Shown: positions 7,686 to 16,915 of the stretch, in pieces | Position numbering within the stretch: position 1 is the first letter of the stretch | How the letters are laid out: every line of letters begins with the position of its first letter | Made by a program: the position numbers and the translations under genes | Origin: Rhodospirillaceae bacterium | Lineage (GTDB): Bacteria > Pseudomonadota > Alphaproteobacteria > JAEULC01 | Direction: 5' to 3' | DNA length: 45,126 nt | NCBI GenBank assembly: GCA_023266845.1 | Contig: JAHFPH010000011.1 | Location: forward strand, 1-45,126 | The notes under the pieces: generated by a model | What the model saw: only the letters and a program-made list of their open reading frames with translations | What the model was told of the DNA's origin: nothing | Database searches by the model: none

Positions 7686-9485
7686 ATGCCGACACGCACT
7701 TGGACCTGGCATTTCGATTCCCCGCCCACCCAAGTGTGGACGGCGATGGCCGACACCGCACGCTTCAACGAAGCCGCCGGCCTGCCCAAGCACGCGATCG
7801 TCGAAACGCCGCGCCCGGACGGCGCGGTCGACTATGTCGGCAGGGCGCACAAAGGGCCGTTCGCGCTGGAATGGCGCGAGCATCCCGTCAACTGGGTGCA
7901 TGAGCGCTGGTTCGAGCATCGCCGCAGCTTCGTGAAGGGACCGCTCAGGACAATCTGCGCGACCTTCCGTCTGAAGCCGGACGGCGCGGGCGCCAGCGGC
8001 GAATACGAGCTTGAGGCCGAAGCCGCGAATTTGTTCGGCACGGCGATCCTCGCGACGGGGTTTTTCCCGTCCACCGGCAAGATCTTCGGGCGCCTGGCGA
8101 AGGAGGCCGACGAGTTCGCTAGGGGCGCGAGCGCGCAACCGTTCGAGGTGCCGCCGCCCGCGCTGCCGTCCGGCGCCGTCGAACGCGCCGCCGCCATCGC
8201 CGCGCGGATCGAGCAGACCCCGCACGGGCATGGTTTGGCGAAACGCCTGGCCGATCACATCCTGACCGCGCCTGAGGTAGATTTGTGGACAATAAGACCC
8301 CTGGAGCTGGCGCGGCGCTGGCGGGTGCCCCAGCGCCACGCCATCGAGCTGTGCCTGCAGGCCGTGCGCGCCGGGCTTCTGGAGCTGCGCTGGGACATAC
8401 TTTGCCCGCGCTGCCGCGTGGCCAAGTCGCAGAGCGGCGGCCTCGACGCCCTGCCCAGGGGCGCCCATTGCGGCACCTGCAACATCGATTACGACCGCGA
8501 TTTCTCGAAGAACGTCGAGGCGAGCTTCCACCCCGCGCCCGCGCTGCGCCCGATTTCCGGCGGCGAATACTGCCTGTTCGGGCCGATGAGCACGCCGCAT
8601 ATCAAGGTGCATGTGACCGTGCAGCCCGGCCAAACGCGAACGGTCGAGGCCGATCTGCCCTTCGGCCTCTATCGCCTGCGCACGCTGGAGCCGGGCCCGG
8701 AAAAACTCCACGACTGGAAGCTGGGCGGGTTTCCGGCGGTGATCCTGGACGACAAGGACGTGCATGCCGGCCCGCCGACGAAGCCGGGCGCGATCGAGCT
8801 GGTCAATATGGCCAAGCGCGAGCTGACCTTCATCGTCGAGGATCGCGCCTGGGTGCGCGACGCGCTGACCGCCGACCGCGTGACCGCGTTGCAGGCTTTC
8901 CGCGATCTTTTCTCTGACGAAGCGCTGAGGCCCGGCGACGAAGTGGCGGTCGGCCAGGTGGCGCTGATGTTCACCGATCTGCGCGGCTCGACGGGCCTGT
9001 ATCAAAGCATCGGCGACGCCCCCGCCTTCCATCTGGTGCGCGATCATTTCGCCTTCCTGGCGGAGACGGTGCGCGAGCACGACGGCGCGGTGGTCAAGAC
9101 CATCGGCGACGCCGTGATGGCCGCGTTCGTCAAGCCGGCCGACGCCATCGCCGCCGCCCTTGCGGTGCAGCGCCGCGTCATGGACTTCAATCGCGCGCAC
9201 GCCAAGCACGGCGACAAGGCGGCGATCGTGATCAAGCTGGGAGTGCATTCCGGCCCCTGCATTTGCGTGACGCTGAATGGCCGCATGGATTATTTCGGCG
9301 GCACGGTGAACAAGGCGGCGCGGCTGCAAGGCCAGTCGCGGGGCGGCGACATCGTACTGTCGCGCGAGGTCGCGGACGATCCCGAAGCCGGGCGGCTGCT
9401 GGCGCCGTTGAAGCCGGCCGAGGAAAGCGCGGTGCTGAAAGGCTTCGCCGAGCCGCAGCGGTTCCTAAGGATCGCTAGCGCCTAA
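7686..9485 (+). CDS. Class III adenylate cyclase with SRPBCC-like and zinc-ribbon N-terminal regions (DUF5939)
   Basis: 599 residues from ATG 7686, which follows GGAAAGG at a good distance; an in-frame GTG at 7653 is less likely. Residues 1-150 look like an SRPBCC/START-type ligand-binding fold (WTWHFDSPPTQVWTAMADT). Residues about 165-400 are a DUF5939-like region with a zinc ribbon, C240-C243 and C262-C265. Residues 422-560 are the cyclase. The metal aspartates are D431 (MFTDLRGST) and D475 (KTIGDAVMAAF), K471 and D535 fit ATP specificity, and N542 and R546 are the transition-state pair. It is therefore expected to make cAMP in response to a ligand or partner. Its 3' end overlaps the convergent NUDIX gene by 11 bases. 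Confidence 0.88.
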   Translation: MPTRTWTWHFDSPPTQVWTAMADTARFNEAAGLPKHAIVETPRPDGAVDYVGRAHKGPFALEWREHPVNWVHERWFEHRRSFVKGPLRTICATFRLKPDGAGASGEYELEAEAANLFGTAILATGFFPSTGKIFGRLAKEADEFARGASAQPFEVPPPALPSGAVERAAAIAARIEQTPHGHGLAKRLADHILTAPEVDLWTIRPLELARRWRVPQRHAIELCLQAVRAGLLELRWDILCPRCRVAKSQSGGLDALPRGAHCGTCNIDYDRDFSKNVEASFHPAPALRPISGGEYCLFGPMSTPHIKVHVTVQPGQTRTVEADLPFGLYRLRTLEPGPEKLHDWKLGGFPAVILDDKDVHAGPPTKPGAIELVNMAKRELTFIVEDRAWVRDALTADRVTALQAFRDLFSDEALRPGDEVAVGQVALMFTDLRGSTGLYQSIGDAPAFHLVRDHFAFLAETVREHDGAVVKTIGDAVMAAFVKPADAIAAALAVQRRVMDFNRAHAKHGDKAAIVIKLGVHSGPCICVTLNGRMDYFGGTVNKAARLQGQSRGGDIVLSREVADDPEAGRLLAPLKPAEESAVLKGFAEPQRFLRIASA

Positions 9486-10326
9486 GGCCGCGGCAGATCG
9501 CCGCGTAATCCGGGTGCTCTGGGCCGATCAGCCCGTGGCGCAGCAGGAAATCGATGATGCACAAATTGCAGTTGAACTTGAACCGCCGCGTGTCGCGCAC
9601 GATCCGGGCGACGCGGGAAATGGGCCACAGCACGAACGCCGCGATTTCGCCGTCGGTGTTGCGCGGCGTGAAATCCGCCGGCAGTTCCAGGTCGTAGCAA
9701 TACTGGATGTCGGGCTTGATGCCGCCTTCGGTTTTGCCTTCATAGGCATAGGAGATCGCCCCGACCGGAATCGCGCGCGCCGCCAGACGGCGCGGAATGC
9801 CCGCTTCCTCGCGGCATTCCTTGATCAGATTCTCCTTGAACGAGATGCCGACGGGCTGGCCGCCGGCCACCATGTTGTCGAGCATGCCCGGATAGGTCTC
9901 TTTGCCTTTGGAGCGGCGTCCGATCCACATATGGATGCCGTCGCGTTTGCGAACGAAGCCGTTCATGTGCACGCCCTGGGCGCGCACGCCGAAATGCGGC
10001 ACCCCGGCGCGCTCCATCGTCAGCAACGCCCTGCCGCCGCCGAGCGGATTCACCGCATAGGTTTCATCGCGCCAGCCCTTGATAATCTTGTCTTGGGTCA
10101 GTTGGCGCAACACGCCGTCCACCGCCTTGCTGCGCTTGGCCGGGGTGTCGAGCGACGGTGCCAGTGACACGCCGCGCGCGCCGACGGCGAATACGCCGGG
10201 GAACCGCTGCAGAATCCGGGCGAATTTGGGATCGATCCAGCCAACCTGGGCCGCGCCGACGCTAAACGGCAGCAAGCGGCTGAAATCGGCGTTGTTGCAC
10301 TCCGCGATGCGGTCGAGAAAGCCCAT
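9475..10326 (-). CDS. NUDIX hydrolase with N-terminal DUF4743 (Tnr3-like)
   Basis: 283 residues from ATG 10326 (MGFLDRIAECNNADFSRLLPF), chosen because the family starts this way; upstream ATG 10374 would overlap trpF. The N-terminal half is the DUF4743 region seen in thiamine pyrophosphokinase-linked NUDIX proteins of fungi (Tnr3) and bacteria. The NUDIX box is GISFKENLIKECREEAGI, with Lys in place of the first Arg of the REUxEE core. The family is proposed to hydrolyse damaged thiamine diphosphate, which I cannot confirm here. It is divergent from trpF with only 46 bases between starts, so the two probably share a promoter region. Confidence 0.85.
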   Translation of the reverse strand: MGFLDRIAECNNADFSRLLPFSVGAAQVGWIDPKFARILQRFPGVFAVGARGVSLAPSLDTPAKRSKAVDGVLRQLTQDKIIKGWRDETYAVNPLGGGRALLTMERAGVPHFGVRAQGVHMNGFVRKRDGIHMWIGRRSKGKETYPGMLDNMVAGGQPVGISFKENLIKECREEAGIPRRLAARAIPVGAISYAYEGKTEGGIKPDIQYCYDLELPADFTPRNTDGEIAAFVLWPISRVARIVRDTRRFKFNCNLCIIDFLLRHGLIGPEHPDYAAICRGLRR

Positions 10327-10372
10327 GCGGAGTTCGTACCCGATTCCCGCGCGGCGTGGTAGCGTGCGGCGC

Positions 10373-11020
10373 ATGGCTCAGATCAAGATTTGCGGCATCA
10401 ACTCGCCCGAGGCCGTGGCTGCGGCGCGCGATGGTCGCGCCGATTTCATCGGCCTGGTGTTCTATCCGCCCTCGCCGCGCGCGGTGACGCCCGAGAAGGC
10501 GCGCGATCTCGCCATGCTGGCGGGCGCGGGCATCAAAAAAGTCGGGCTGTTCGTCGATCCCGACGACTTCCTGCTGGATCGTACGCTCGCGACCGTCAAG
10601 CTCGACCTGCTGCAGCTTCACGGCAAGGAAACGCCCGCGCGGGTCGCCGAGATCAAGACGCGCACCGGCGTGGCGGCGATGAAGGCGATCAAGGTCGCCG
10701 TCGCCGCCGACCTGAACGCGGTGGGTGATTTCGCCGCAGTCGCCGATTGGCTGTTGTTCGACGGCGTGCCGCCGAAAGATAAAAAGAACGCGCTGCCCGG
10801 CGGCAACGCGGCGCGGTTCGATTGGACTCTGCTGCGCGGCCGCAAGTTCCCGAAGCCCTGGATGCTCTCGGGCGGGTTGACGCCGGAAAACGTCGCCGAG
10901 GCGATCCGTATATCGGGGGCGCCTTGCGTGGACGTTTCCTCGGGCGTGGAGATACGCCCGGGGGTCAAGAACCCGGCCAGGATCGCCGCGTTCATCAGGG
11001 CCGCGAAAGGAAAGGCCTGA
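10373..11020 (+). CDS. trpF: Phosphoribosylanthranilate isomerase
   Basis: The third step of tryptophan synthesis, an Amadori rearrangement in a TIM barrel. 215 residues starting MAQIKICGINSPEAV; the cysteine in KICGI is the expected general base. LLQLHGKETP, DWLLFDGVPP and SGGLTPENV are the usual barrel-end loops, and VDVSSGVEIRPGVKNPARI is the phosphate-binding C-terminus. Asp in LLFDGV is the general acid region. It opens the plus-strand trpF-trpB-trpA-accD-folC run and is separated from trpB by about 93 bases. Confidence 0.95.
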   Translation: MAQIKICGINSPEAVAAARDGRADFIGLVFYPPSPRAVTPEKARDLAMLAGAGIKKVGLFVDPDDFLLDRTLATVKLDLLQLHGKETPARVAEIKTRTGVAAMKAIKVAVAADLNAVGDFAAVADWLLFDGVPPKDKKNALPGGNAARFDWTLLRGRKFPKPWMLSGGLTPENVAEAIRISGAPCVDVSSGVEIRPGVKNPARIAAFIRAAKGKA

Positions 11021-11113
11021 TCACCGAGACAAGTTTCCTGGGTTGTCCGGCTTGTGCCATCGGCCCGTCTATTCTATGAAATTCGTCCTGGAGTGGGACG
11101 AAAGCCGAATGCC

Positions 11114-12318
<1,205 letters not shown>

Positions 12319-12322
<4 letters not shown>

Positions 12323-13173
12323 ACGGCGGCGACGGCCGCATCGCGCGGCGCTTCGCGGCCCTGGCCCGGGAAGGACGCGGCGGCCTGGTGACGTTCATCA
12401 CCGCCGGCGATCCAGACGCGAAGACTTCCGCGAAGATTCTTTGCGGCCTTTCGGGGGCGGGCGCCGACCTGATCGAGCTGGGTATGCCCTTTTCCGACCC
12501 GATGGCCGACGGGCCGGCGATCCAGGCCGCGAGCCTGCGCGCGCTAAGATCGGGGATGACGCTGAAAAAGACCCTGGCGATGGTCAAGGACTTCCGCAAG
12601 CGCGACGCCGACACGCCTATTGTCCTCATGGGTTACTACAACCCGATCTACATCTACGGCGCGCCGAAATTCCTCGCCGACGCCAGGGCGGCGGGGGTGG
12701 ATGGGCTGATCGTCGTTGACCTGCCGCCCGAGCACGACGACGAGTTGTGCCTGCCGGCGATGCAGGCCGGAGTAAATTTCATCCGCCTGGCCACGCCGAC
12801 CACCGACGACAAGCGCCTGCCCGCCGTGCTGAACAACACCAACGGTTTCGTCTACTATGTCTCGATCATGGGCATCACCGGCACGCGCGCCGTCTCGACC
12901 GACCACGTGCGCCAGGCGGTGACGCGGCTCAAGCGCCACACCAAATTGCCGATCGCCGTGGGCTTCGGCATCAGAACGCCACAGCAAGCGGCGGAAGTCG
13001 CGCGCGTGGCCGACGCGGCCGTGGTGGGCTCGGCGCTGGTGCAGACGCTCGCGGGCAATCTCGACAAGAAGGGCAAGGCCAAGCCGGGCCTCGCCCTGGC
13101 CGTGCTGAAGCAGGTCGCGGCGTTGGCGAAAGGCGTGCGCGGCGCGCGCGGCAAGCCGGTCAAGGCCGCATGA
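12319..13173 (+). CDS. trpA: Tryptophan synthase alpha chain
   Basis: Cleaves indole-3-glycerol phosphate and passes indole to TrpB. 284 residues. [18 protein letters not shown] contains the catalytic Glu and the substrate-contacting Asp. [28 protein letters not shown] and [11 protein letters not shown] are the second catalytic Asp and loop-6 region, and [11 protein letters not shown] and VGSALV bind phosphate. The C-terminus carries about 15 extra basic residues ([14 protein letters not shown]) beyond the usual end. It is coupled to both neighbours by 4-base overlaps. Confidence 0.96.
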
Positions 13174-14090
13174 ACTGGCTCACCAATTTCGTCCGGCCGA
13201 AAATCCGGGCGCTGGTCAGCAAGACCACCGAGCCGACCGACAAGCTGTGGCTGAAATGCCCTGGCTGCGGACAGATGATGTTCCACCGCGACCTGGAGGC
13301 CGCGCTGTTCGTGTGCGCGAGCTGCGGCCATCATCTGCGCATGGACGCCAAGCGGCGCCTCGCCATGCTGTTCGACGACGGGAAATACGCGCGCATCGAG
13401 CTGCCGAAGACGCCGGCCGATCCGCTGCGCTTCCGCGACCGCAAGCGCTACAGCGAGCGCTTGAAGGCGGCGCAGGGCGCGACCAGCGAGGCCGACGCCA
13501 TCGTCGTCGCGCATGGCACGGTCGGCGGCCTCAGCGCCGTGATCGCCGCGTTCGAGTTCGAGTTCATGGGCGGGTCGATGGGCGTGGCGGTGGGCGAGGC
13601 GCTGGTCGCCGCCGCCAACCTGGCCAAGCTGCAGCAGGCCGCGCTGATCGTCGTGCCCGCCTCGGGCGGCGCGCGCATGCAGGAAGGCATTTTGTCGCTG
13701 ATGCAGATGCCGCGCACGGTCATCGCCACGATGCAGTTGCGCGAGAAAAACCTGCCTTACGTCGCGATCCTGACCGATCCGACCACCGGCGGCGTCACCG
13801 CCAGCTTCGCCATGCTGGCGGACATCGCGATCGCCGAGCCGAATTCGGTGATCGGATTCGCGGGCGCGCGCGTGATCGAAGAAACCATCCGTGAAACCCT
13901 GCCCGAGGGTTTCCAGCGCGCCGAATACCTGCTGGACCACGGCATGGTCGACATGGTGGTGCGGCGCAAGGAGCTGAAGGCGACGCTGGCGCGCGTGCTG
14001 GGCCTGCTGCTGAAGCCGGAGCCCAGCGCCGAGGTGCTGACCCTGGCGTCGCCGCACGCCGCGCATCAGGGCGCCGCCAAGAGCCAATAG
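13170..14090 (+). CDS. accD: Acetyl-CoA carboxylase carboxyltransferase subunit beta
   Basis: The carboxyltransferase beta subunit, which moves CO2 from carboxybiotin to acetyl-CoA to start fatty-acid synthesis. 306 residues. The N-terminal zinc ribbon is visible as [15 protein letters not shown] followed by [11 protein letters not shown]. Then come the crotonase-like fold segments [33 protein letters not shown] and [18 protein letters not shown], with the oxyanion-hole glycines, and [18 protein letters not shown] 13170 overlaps the trpA stop (ATGA), and the stop abuts the folC ATG. The trpA-accD-folC order is common in alphaproteobacteria. Confidence 0.97.
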   Translation: MNWLTNFVRPKIRALVSKTTEPTDKLWLKCPGCGQMMFHRDLEAALFVCASCGHHLRMDAKRRLAMLFDDGKYARIELPKTPADPLRFRDRKRYSERLKAAQGATSEADAIVVAHGTVGGLSAVIAAFEFEFMGGSMGVAVGEALVAAANLAKLQQAALIVVPASGGARMQEGILSLMQMPRTVIATMQLREKNLPYVAILTDPTTGGVTASFAMLADIAIAEPNSVIGFAGARVIEETIRETLPEGFQRAEYLLDHGMVDMVVRRKELKATLARVLGLLLKPEPSAEVLTLASPHAAHQGAAKSQ

Positions 14091-15398
14091 ATGCCCGCCA
14101 CCCCCGCTCCGGGGCAGTCCCGCAGCGACCGGGTGCTGACGCGGCTTTTGGCGCTGCATCCCAAGCTGATCGATTTGTCGCTGGAGCGCGTGCTGCGCCT
14201 GCTGAAGGCGCTGGGCGATCCGCATAAACGCATCGCGCCGGTCGTGCATGTCGCGGGCACCAACGGCAAGGGCTCGGTGGTCGCCTATCTGCGCGCCACG
14301 ATGGAAACGTCGGGCCGGCGCTGCCATGTCTATACCTCGCCGCATCTCGTGCGCTTCCACGAGCGCATCCGCTTGGCGGGCGAGTTGATCGGCGAGAATG
14401 AGCTGGTCGATGTTTTGGAAGAATGCGAGCGCGTCAACGCCGGGCAGAGCATCACCTTCTTCGAGATTACGACCTGCGCCGCGTTCCTGGCCTTTTCGCG
14501 CGTCGGGGCCGATATCGTGCTGCTGGAAGTGGGCATGGGCGGGCGGCTGGACACGACCAACGTGACCGACCGGCCGGCGGCGACCTGCGTCACGCCGATC
14601 TCGATGGACCACATGGATCACCTGGGCGACACGCTGGCGAAAATCGCGAGCGAGAAAGCCGGAATCTTCAAAGCCGGTGCGCCGGCCGTGTTGGCGCCGC
14701 AATCGCGCGAGGCCGAGGATGTGCTGGAAGCGCGCGCGCGCGAGCTGCAAGCGCCGCTTCACCGCTTCGGTAAGGAATGGCGCGTGGCCGAAACGCCTGG
14801 CGGCATGCGCTACGACGGCAAGCGCTGGAAACTGGACTTGCCGAGACCCGCTTTGTTCGGCCCGCACCAGATCGTCAATGCCGGCACGGCGATCGCCTGC
14901 CTGGAAATGCTCGACGGTTTTCCTGTATCGGAGGCGCATATTCGCCAAGGGCTGCGCGGCGTGGACTGGCCCGCGCGAATGCAACGCCTGAAACGTGGAC
15001 CGCTGGTCGGTAAGCTACCCGGAGATTGGGAACTGTGGCTGGACGGCGGCCACAACGCGGGCTGCGGCGAGGCGCTGGCGGAGATCGCCAAGGGCTGGCG
15101 CGACAAGCCGTTGTATCTGATCTACGGCATGCTCAACACCAAGGAGCCGCGCGATTTCCTCAGGCCGATGGCGCCCTATGTCGCGGGCTTGCGCGCGGTC
15201 ACCATTCCCGGCGCGAACGCGTCGCTGAAAGGCGAGGAAACGGCGGCGCATGCACGGGCCTGCCGCATCGACGCGCAATCCTCGCCAAATCTGCAAGCGG
15301 CGCTGGACGAGATCATTGCCGTCGGAAAAAACCCGGCGCGAGTCTTGATCTGCGGGTCGTTGTATCTAGCCGGCGTGGTGCTGGCGGAGAATGCCTAG
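14091..15398 (+). CDS. folC: Bifunctional folylpolyglutamate / dihydrofolate synthase
   Basis: Adds glutamate to dihydropteroate and to folates. 435 residues. The Mur-ligase-type P-loop VVHVAGTNGKGSVVAYL, the metal/Glu site in TSPHLVRFHERIR, EVGMGGRLDTTNV and SMDHMDHLGDTLAKIASEKAGI are intact, as is the C-terminal LDGGHN motif. It starts immediately after the accD stop. The gene ends in a CTAG shared with the convergent gene (15395-15398). Confidence 0.95.
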   Translation: MPATPAPGQSRSDRVLTRLLALHPKLIDLSLERVLRLLKALGDPHKRIAPVVHVAGTNGKGSVVAYLRATMETSGRRCHVYTSPHLVRFHERIRLAGELIGENELVDVLEECERVNAGQSITFFEITTCAAFLAFSRVGADIVLLEVGMGGRLDTTNVTDRPAATCVTPISMDHMDHLGDTLAKIASEKAGIFKAGAPAVLAPQSREAEDVLEARARELQAPLHRFGKEWRVAETPGGMRYDGKRWKLDLPRPALFGPHQIVNAGTAIACLEMLDGFPVSEAHIRQGLRGVDWPARMQRLKRGPLVGKLPGDWELWLDGGHNAGCGEALAEIAKGWRDKPLYLIYGMLNTKEPRDFLRPMAPYVAGLRAVTIPGANASLKGEETAAHARACRIDAQSSPNLQAALDEIIAVGKNPARVLICGSLYLAGVVLAENA

Positions 15399-16429
15399 GG
15401 ACGGTATTTCCGCTCGACCAGGTCGATCGCCTGTTGGTGGCCGTAATTGTACTGGTGGACGATCGCCGGCCTATGGTCGGGCTTGACGCGAATGAAGCCC
15501 TCCTCGTCCACCCATACCGCCGTCGGATCGGCGGTTCCCAGATGCGCGCAATGCCGGTAGCAGGGGCCGATTTCGAACCCCTCGATCAATTTCAGATGGG
15601 CGATGAAGTTGTGCACGGCCGTGTCGCAGCCGAACTCCATGATCCGGTCCTTGCCGGTGAGCGCGGCGACGGCAAGCAGCAGCCGCAGGTAGGCGATGAC
15701 CGCCCGTGTATGTCCCAGCGTCACGCCCACGCACACCACCGGCTTGCCCTTGAAGACGCCGGCAAGCGCGGCGGCGCCGAAGAATTGCGTCATCCAGCGC
15801 GCGTTGGTCGGCTGCGTGTCCAGGGTGAAGCTCGGATGCTCCTGGAACGACACCAGCGGCGGATCCGCCGCCAGGGAAAACGGATCGGCCTGGAACATCA
15901 CGTCGCCGACATCGGTCAGCAGCACGCGCCGGTAGCGATGGCCTTGCTTCAACAGGTGATTGAGCGCCATGACGAAACGCGCCTGCACCACGTGCATGGC
16001 CCGATCGGCCTTGTCGTGGACCTCGAACGCGATCCGGTAGCGGTCGAGGAACGGCCCCAGCGCCGGGGAATCGACGAACAGCAGCACCGGACCCGCATGG
16101 TGCTCGCGCAGCGACTGCACGAAGGGCGCGATTTTCGCCGCGTCGTAGCCGAACGCGGCACCCAGGACGATGTCGCCTTCCGACGCCGCGGCCCGCGGCT
16201 GGGGGGCGGGTTGCTCGGCCAGCGCGCCAAGCAGCGCGTCGCTCGGTTCGGTCGCGGCGGTGGCGATGGGAATTTGGCTGCGGCGGGCGATTTCGCCCAA
16301 CAGCGCCAGCGCCTGCCCGTTGCGGGGATTGGCGCGCAGAATCTCGCGGTAAATCCGCTCCGCCTGATCCAGGCGGCCGGCGTTGTGCAACGCGACCGCC
16401 TTGTTCAGCAGCTCGACAGGCGTCACCAT
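15395..16429 (-). CDS. TPR-linked glycosyltransferase-like protein of unknown function
   Basis: 344 residues. Residues 5-38 form one tetratricopeptide repeat (LLNKAVALHNAGRLDQAERI), about 50-85 is an Ala/Pro linker, and 86-335 resembles a GT-A nucleotide-sugar transferase fold. The key motif is RRVLLTDVGDVMFQADPF (from about 167), which resembles the LxxDxRDVxFQxDPF signature of some glycosyltransferase-like families. Further conserved-looking pieces are CVGVTLGH, EFGCDTAVHNF and VHQYNYGH. No signal peptide is seen. The acceptor and sugar are unknown, and no polysaccharide locus is adjacent. It lies downstream of trxA on the same strand after 99 bases. Confidence 0.6.
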   Translation of the reverse strand: MVTPVELLNKAVALHNAGRLDQAERIYREILRANPRNGQALALLGEIARRSQIPIATAATEPSDALLGALAEQPAPQPRAAASEGDIVLGAAFGYDAAKIAPFVQSLREHHAGPVLLFVDSPALGPFLDRYRIAFEVHDKADRAMHVVQARFVMALNHLLKQGHRYRRVLLTDVGDVMFQADPFSLAADPPLVSFQEHPSFTLDTQPTNARWMTQFFGAAALAGVFKGKPVVCVGVTLGHTRAVIAYLRLLLAVAALTGKDRIMEFGCDTAVHNFIAHLKLIEGFEIGPCYRHCAHLGTADPTAVWVDEEGFIRVKPDHRPAIVHQYNYGHQQAIDLVERKYRP

Positions 16430-16528
16430 CCGCGCGTCCCTACGCTCGAGGCGAAGGGCGCAGCATAGATCATGCCCTTTTCGGGCGGAACAGAAAGCGG
16501 GCTTGCGGTCAGGCGCCCGGCACGTGGA

Positions 16529-16852
16529 TCAGGTGATCGACTGCTCCACCCACTGGTAGAGCGCCTGCTTGGGCGCGGAGCCCAGCCGCGTCGAGACGGG
16601 CTTGCCGCCCTTGAACACCATCAGTGTCGGAATGCTGCGGATCTGGTATTTCGTGGCGAGGTCGGGATTCTCGTCGATATTGACCTTGGCGATGGTCACC
16701 TTGCCGGCCATGTCCTTGGCCATGTCTTCCAGGCTCGGCGCGATCGCCTTGCACGGCCCGCACCATTCCGCCCAGAAATCCACCACCACGGGGCCGGCGG
16801 CCTTCAGAACGTCGGCATCGAAAGAAGAGGCGGTGACTTTGCGGGTGCTCAT
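16529..16852 (-). CDS. trxA: Thioredoxin
   Basis: A 107-residue thioredoxin starting MSTRKVTASSFDADVL. The active site is VDFWAEWCGPCKAIAPSL with the redox CGPC pair, the cis-proline is in IRSIPTLMVFKGG, and VNIDENPDLATKYQI is the usual strand. It reduces protein disulfides, including ribonucleotide reductase. An in-frame ATG 39 bases upstream adds a Pro-rich extension unlike the family, so I start at 16852. It is downstream of addA on the same strand, a common alphaproteobacterial arrangement. Confidence 0.96.
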   Translation of the reverse strand: MSTRKVTASSFDADVLKAAGPVVVDFWAEWCGPCKAIAPSLEDMAKDMAGKVTIAKVNIDENPDLATKYQIRSIPTLMVFKGGKPVSTRLGSAPKQALYQWVEQSIT

Positions 16853-16915
16853 GGGCGCGGGGTCCGGTTGGGTTGCTGGCGATGGACCCAATCTAGGTAC
16901 CGCACCCCGCGAGCG

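Noticed and set aside
12855-14984. A 709-codon minus-strand frame across trpA, accD and folC
   Set aside because: Same reason: perfect sense-strand homologues lie on the other strand.
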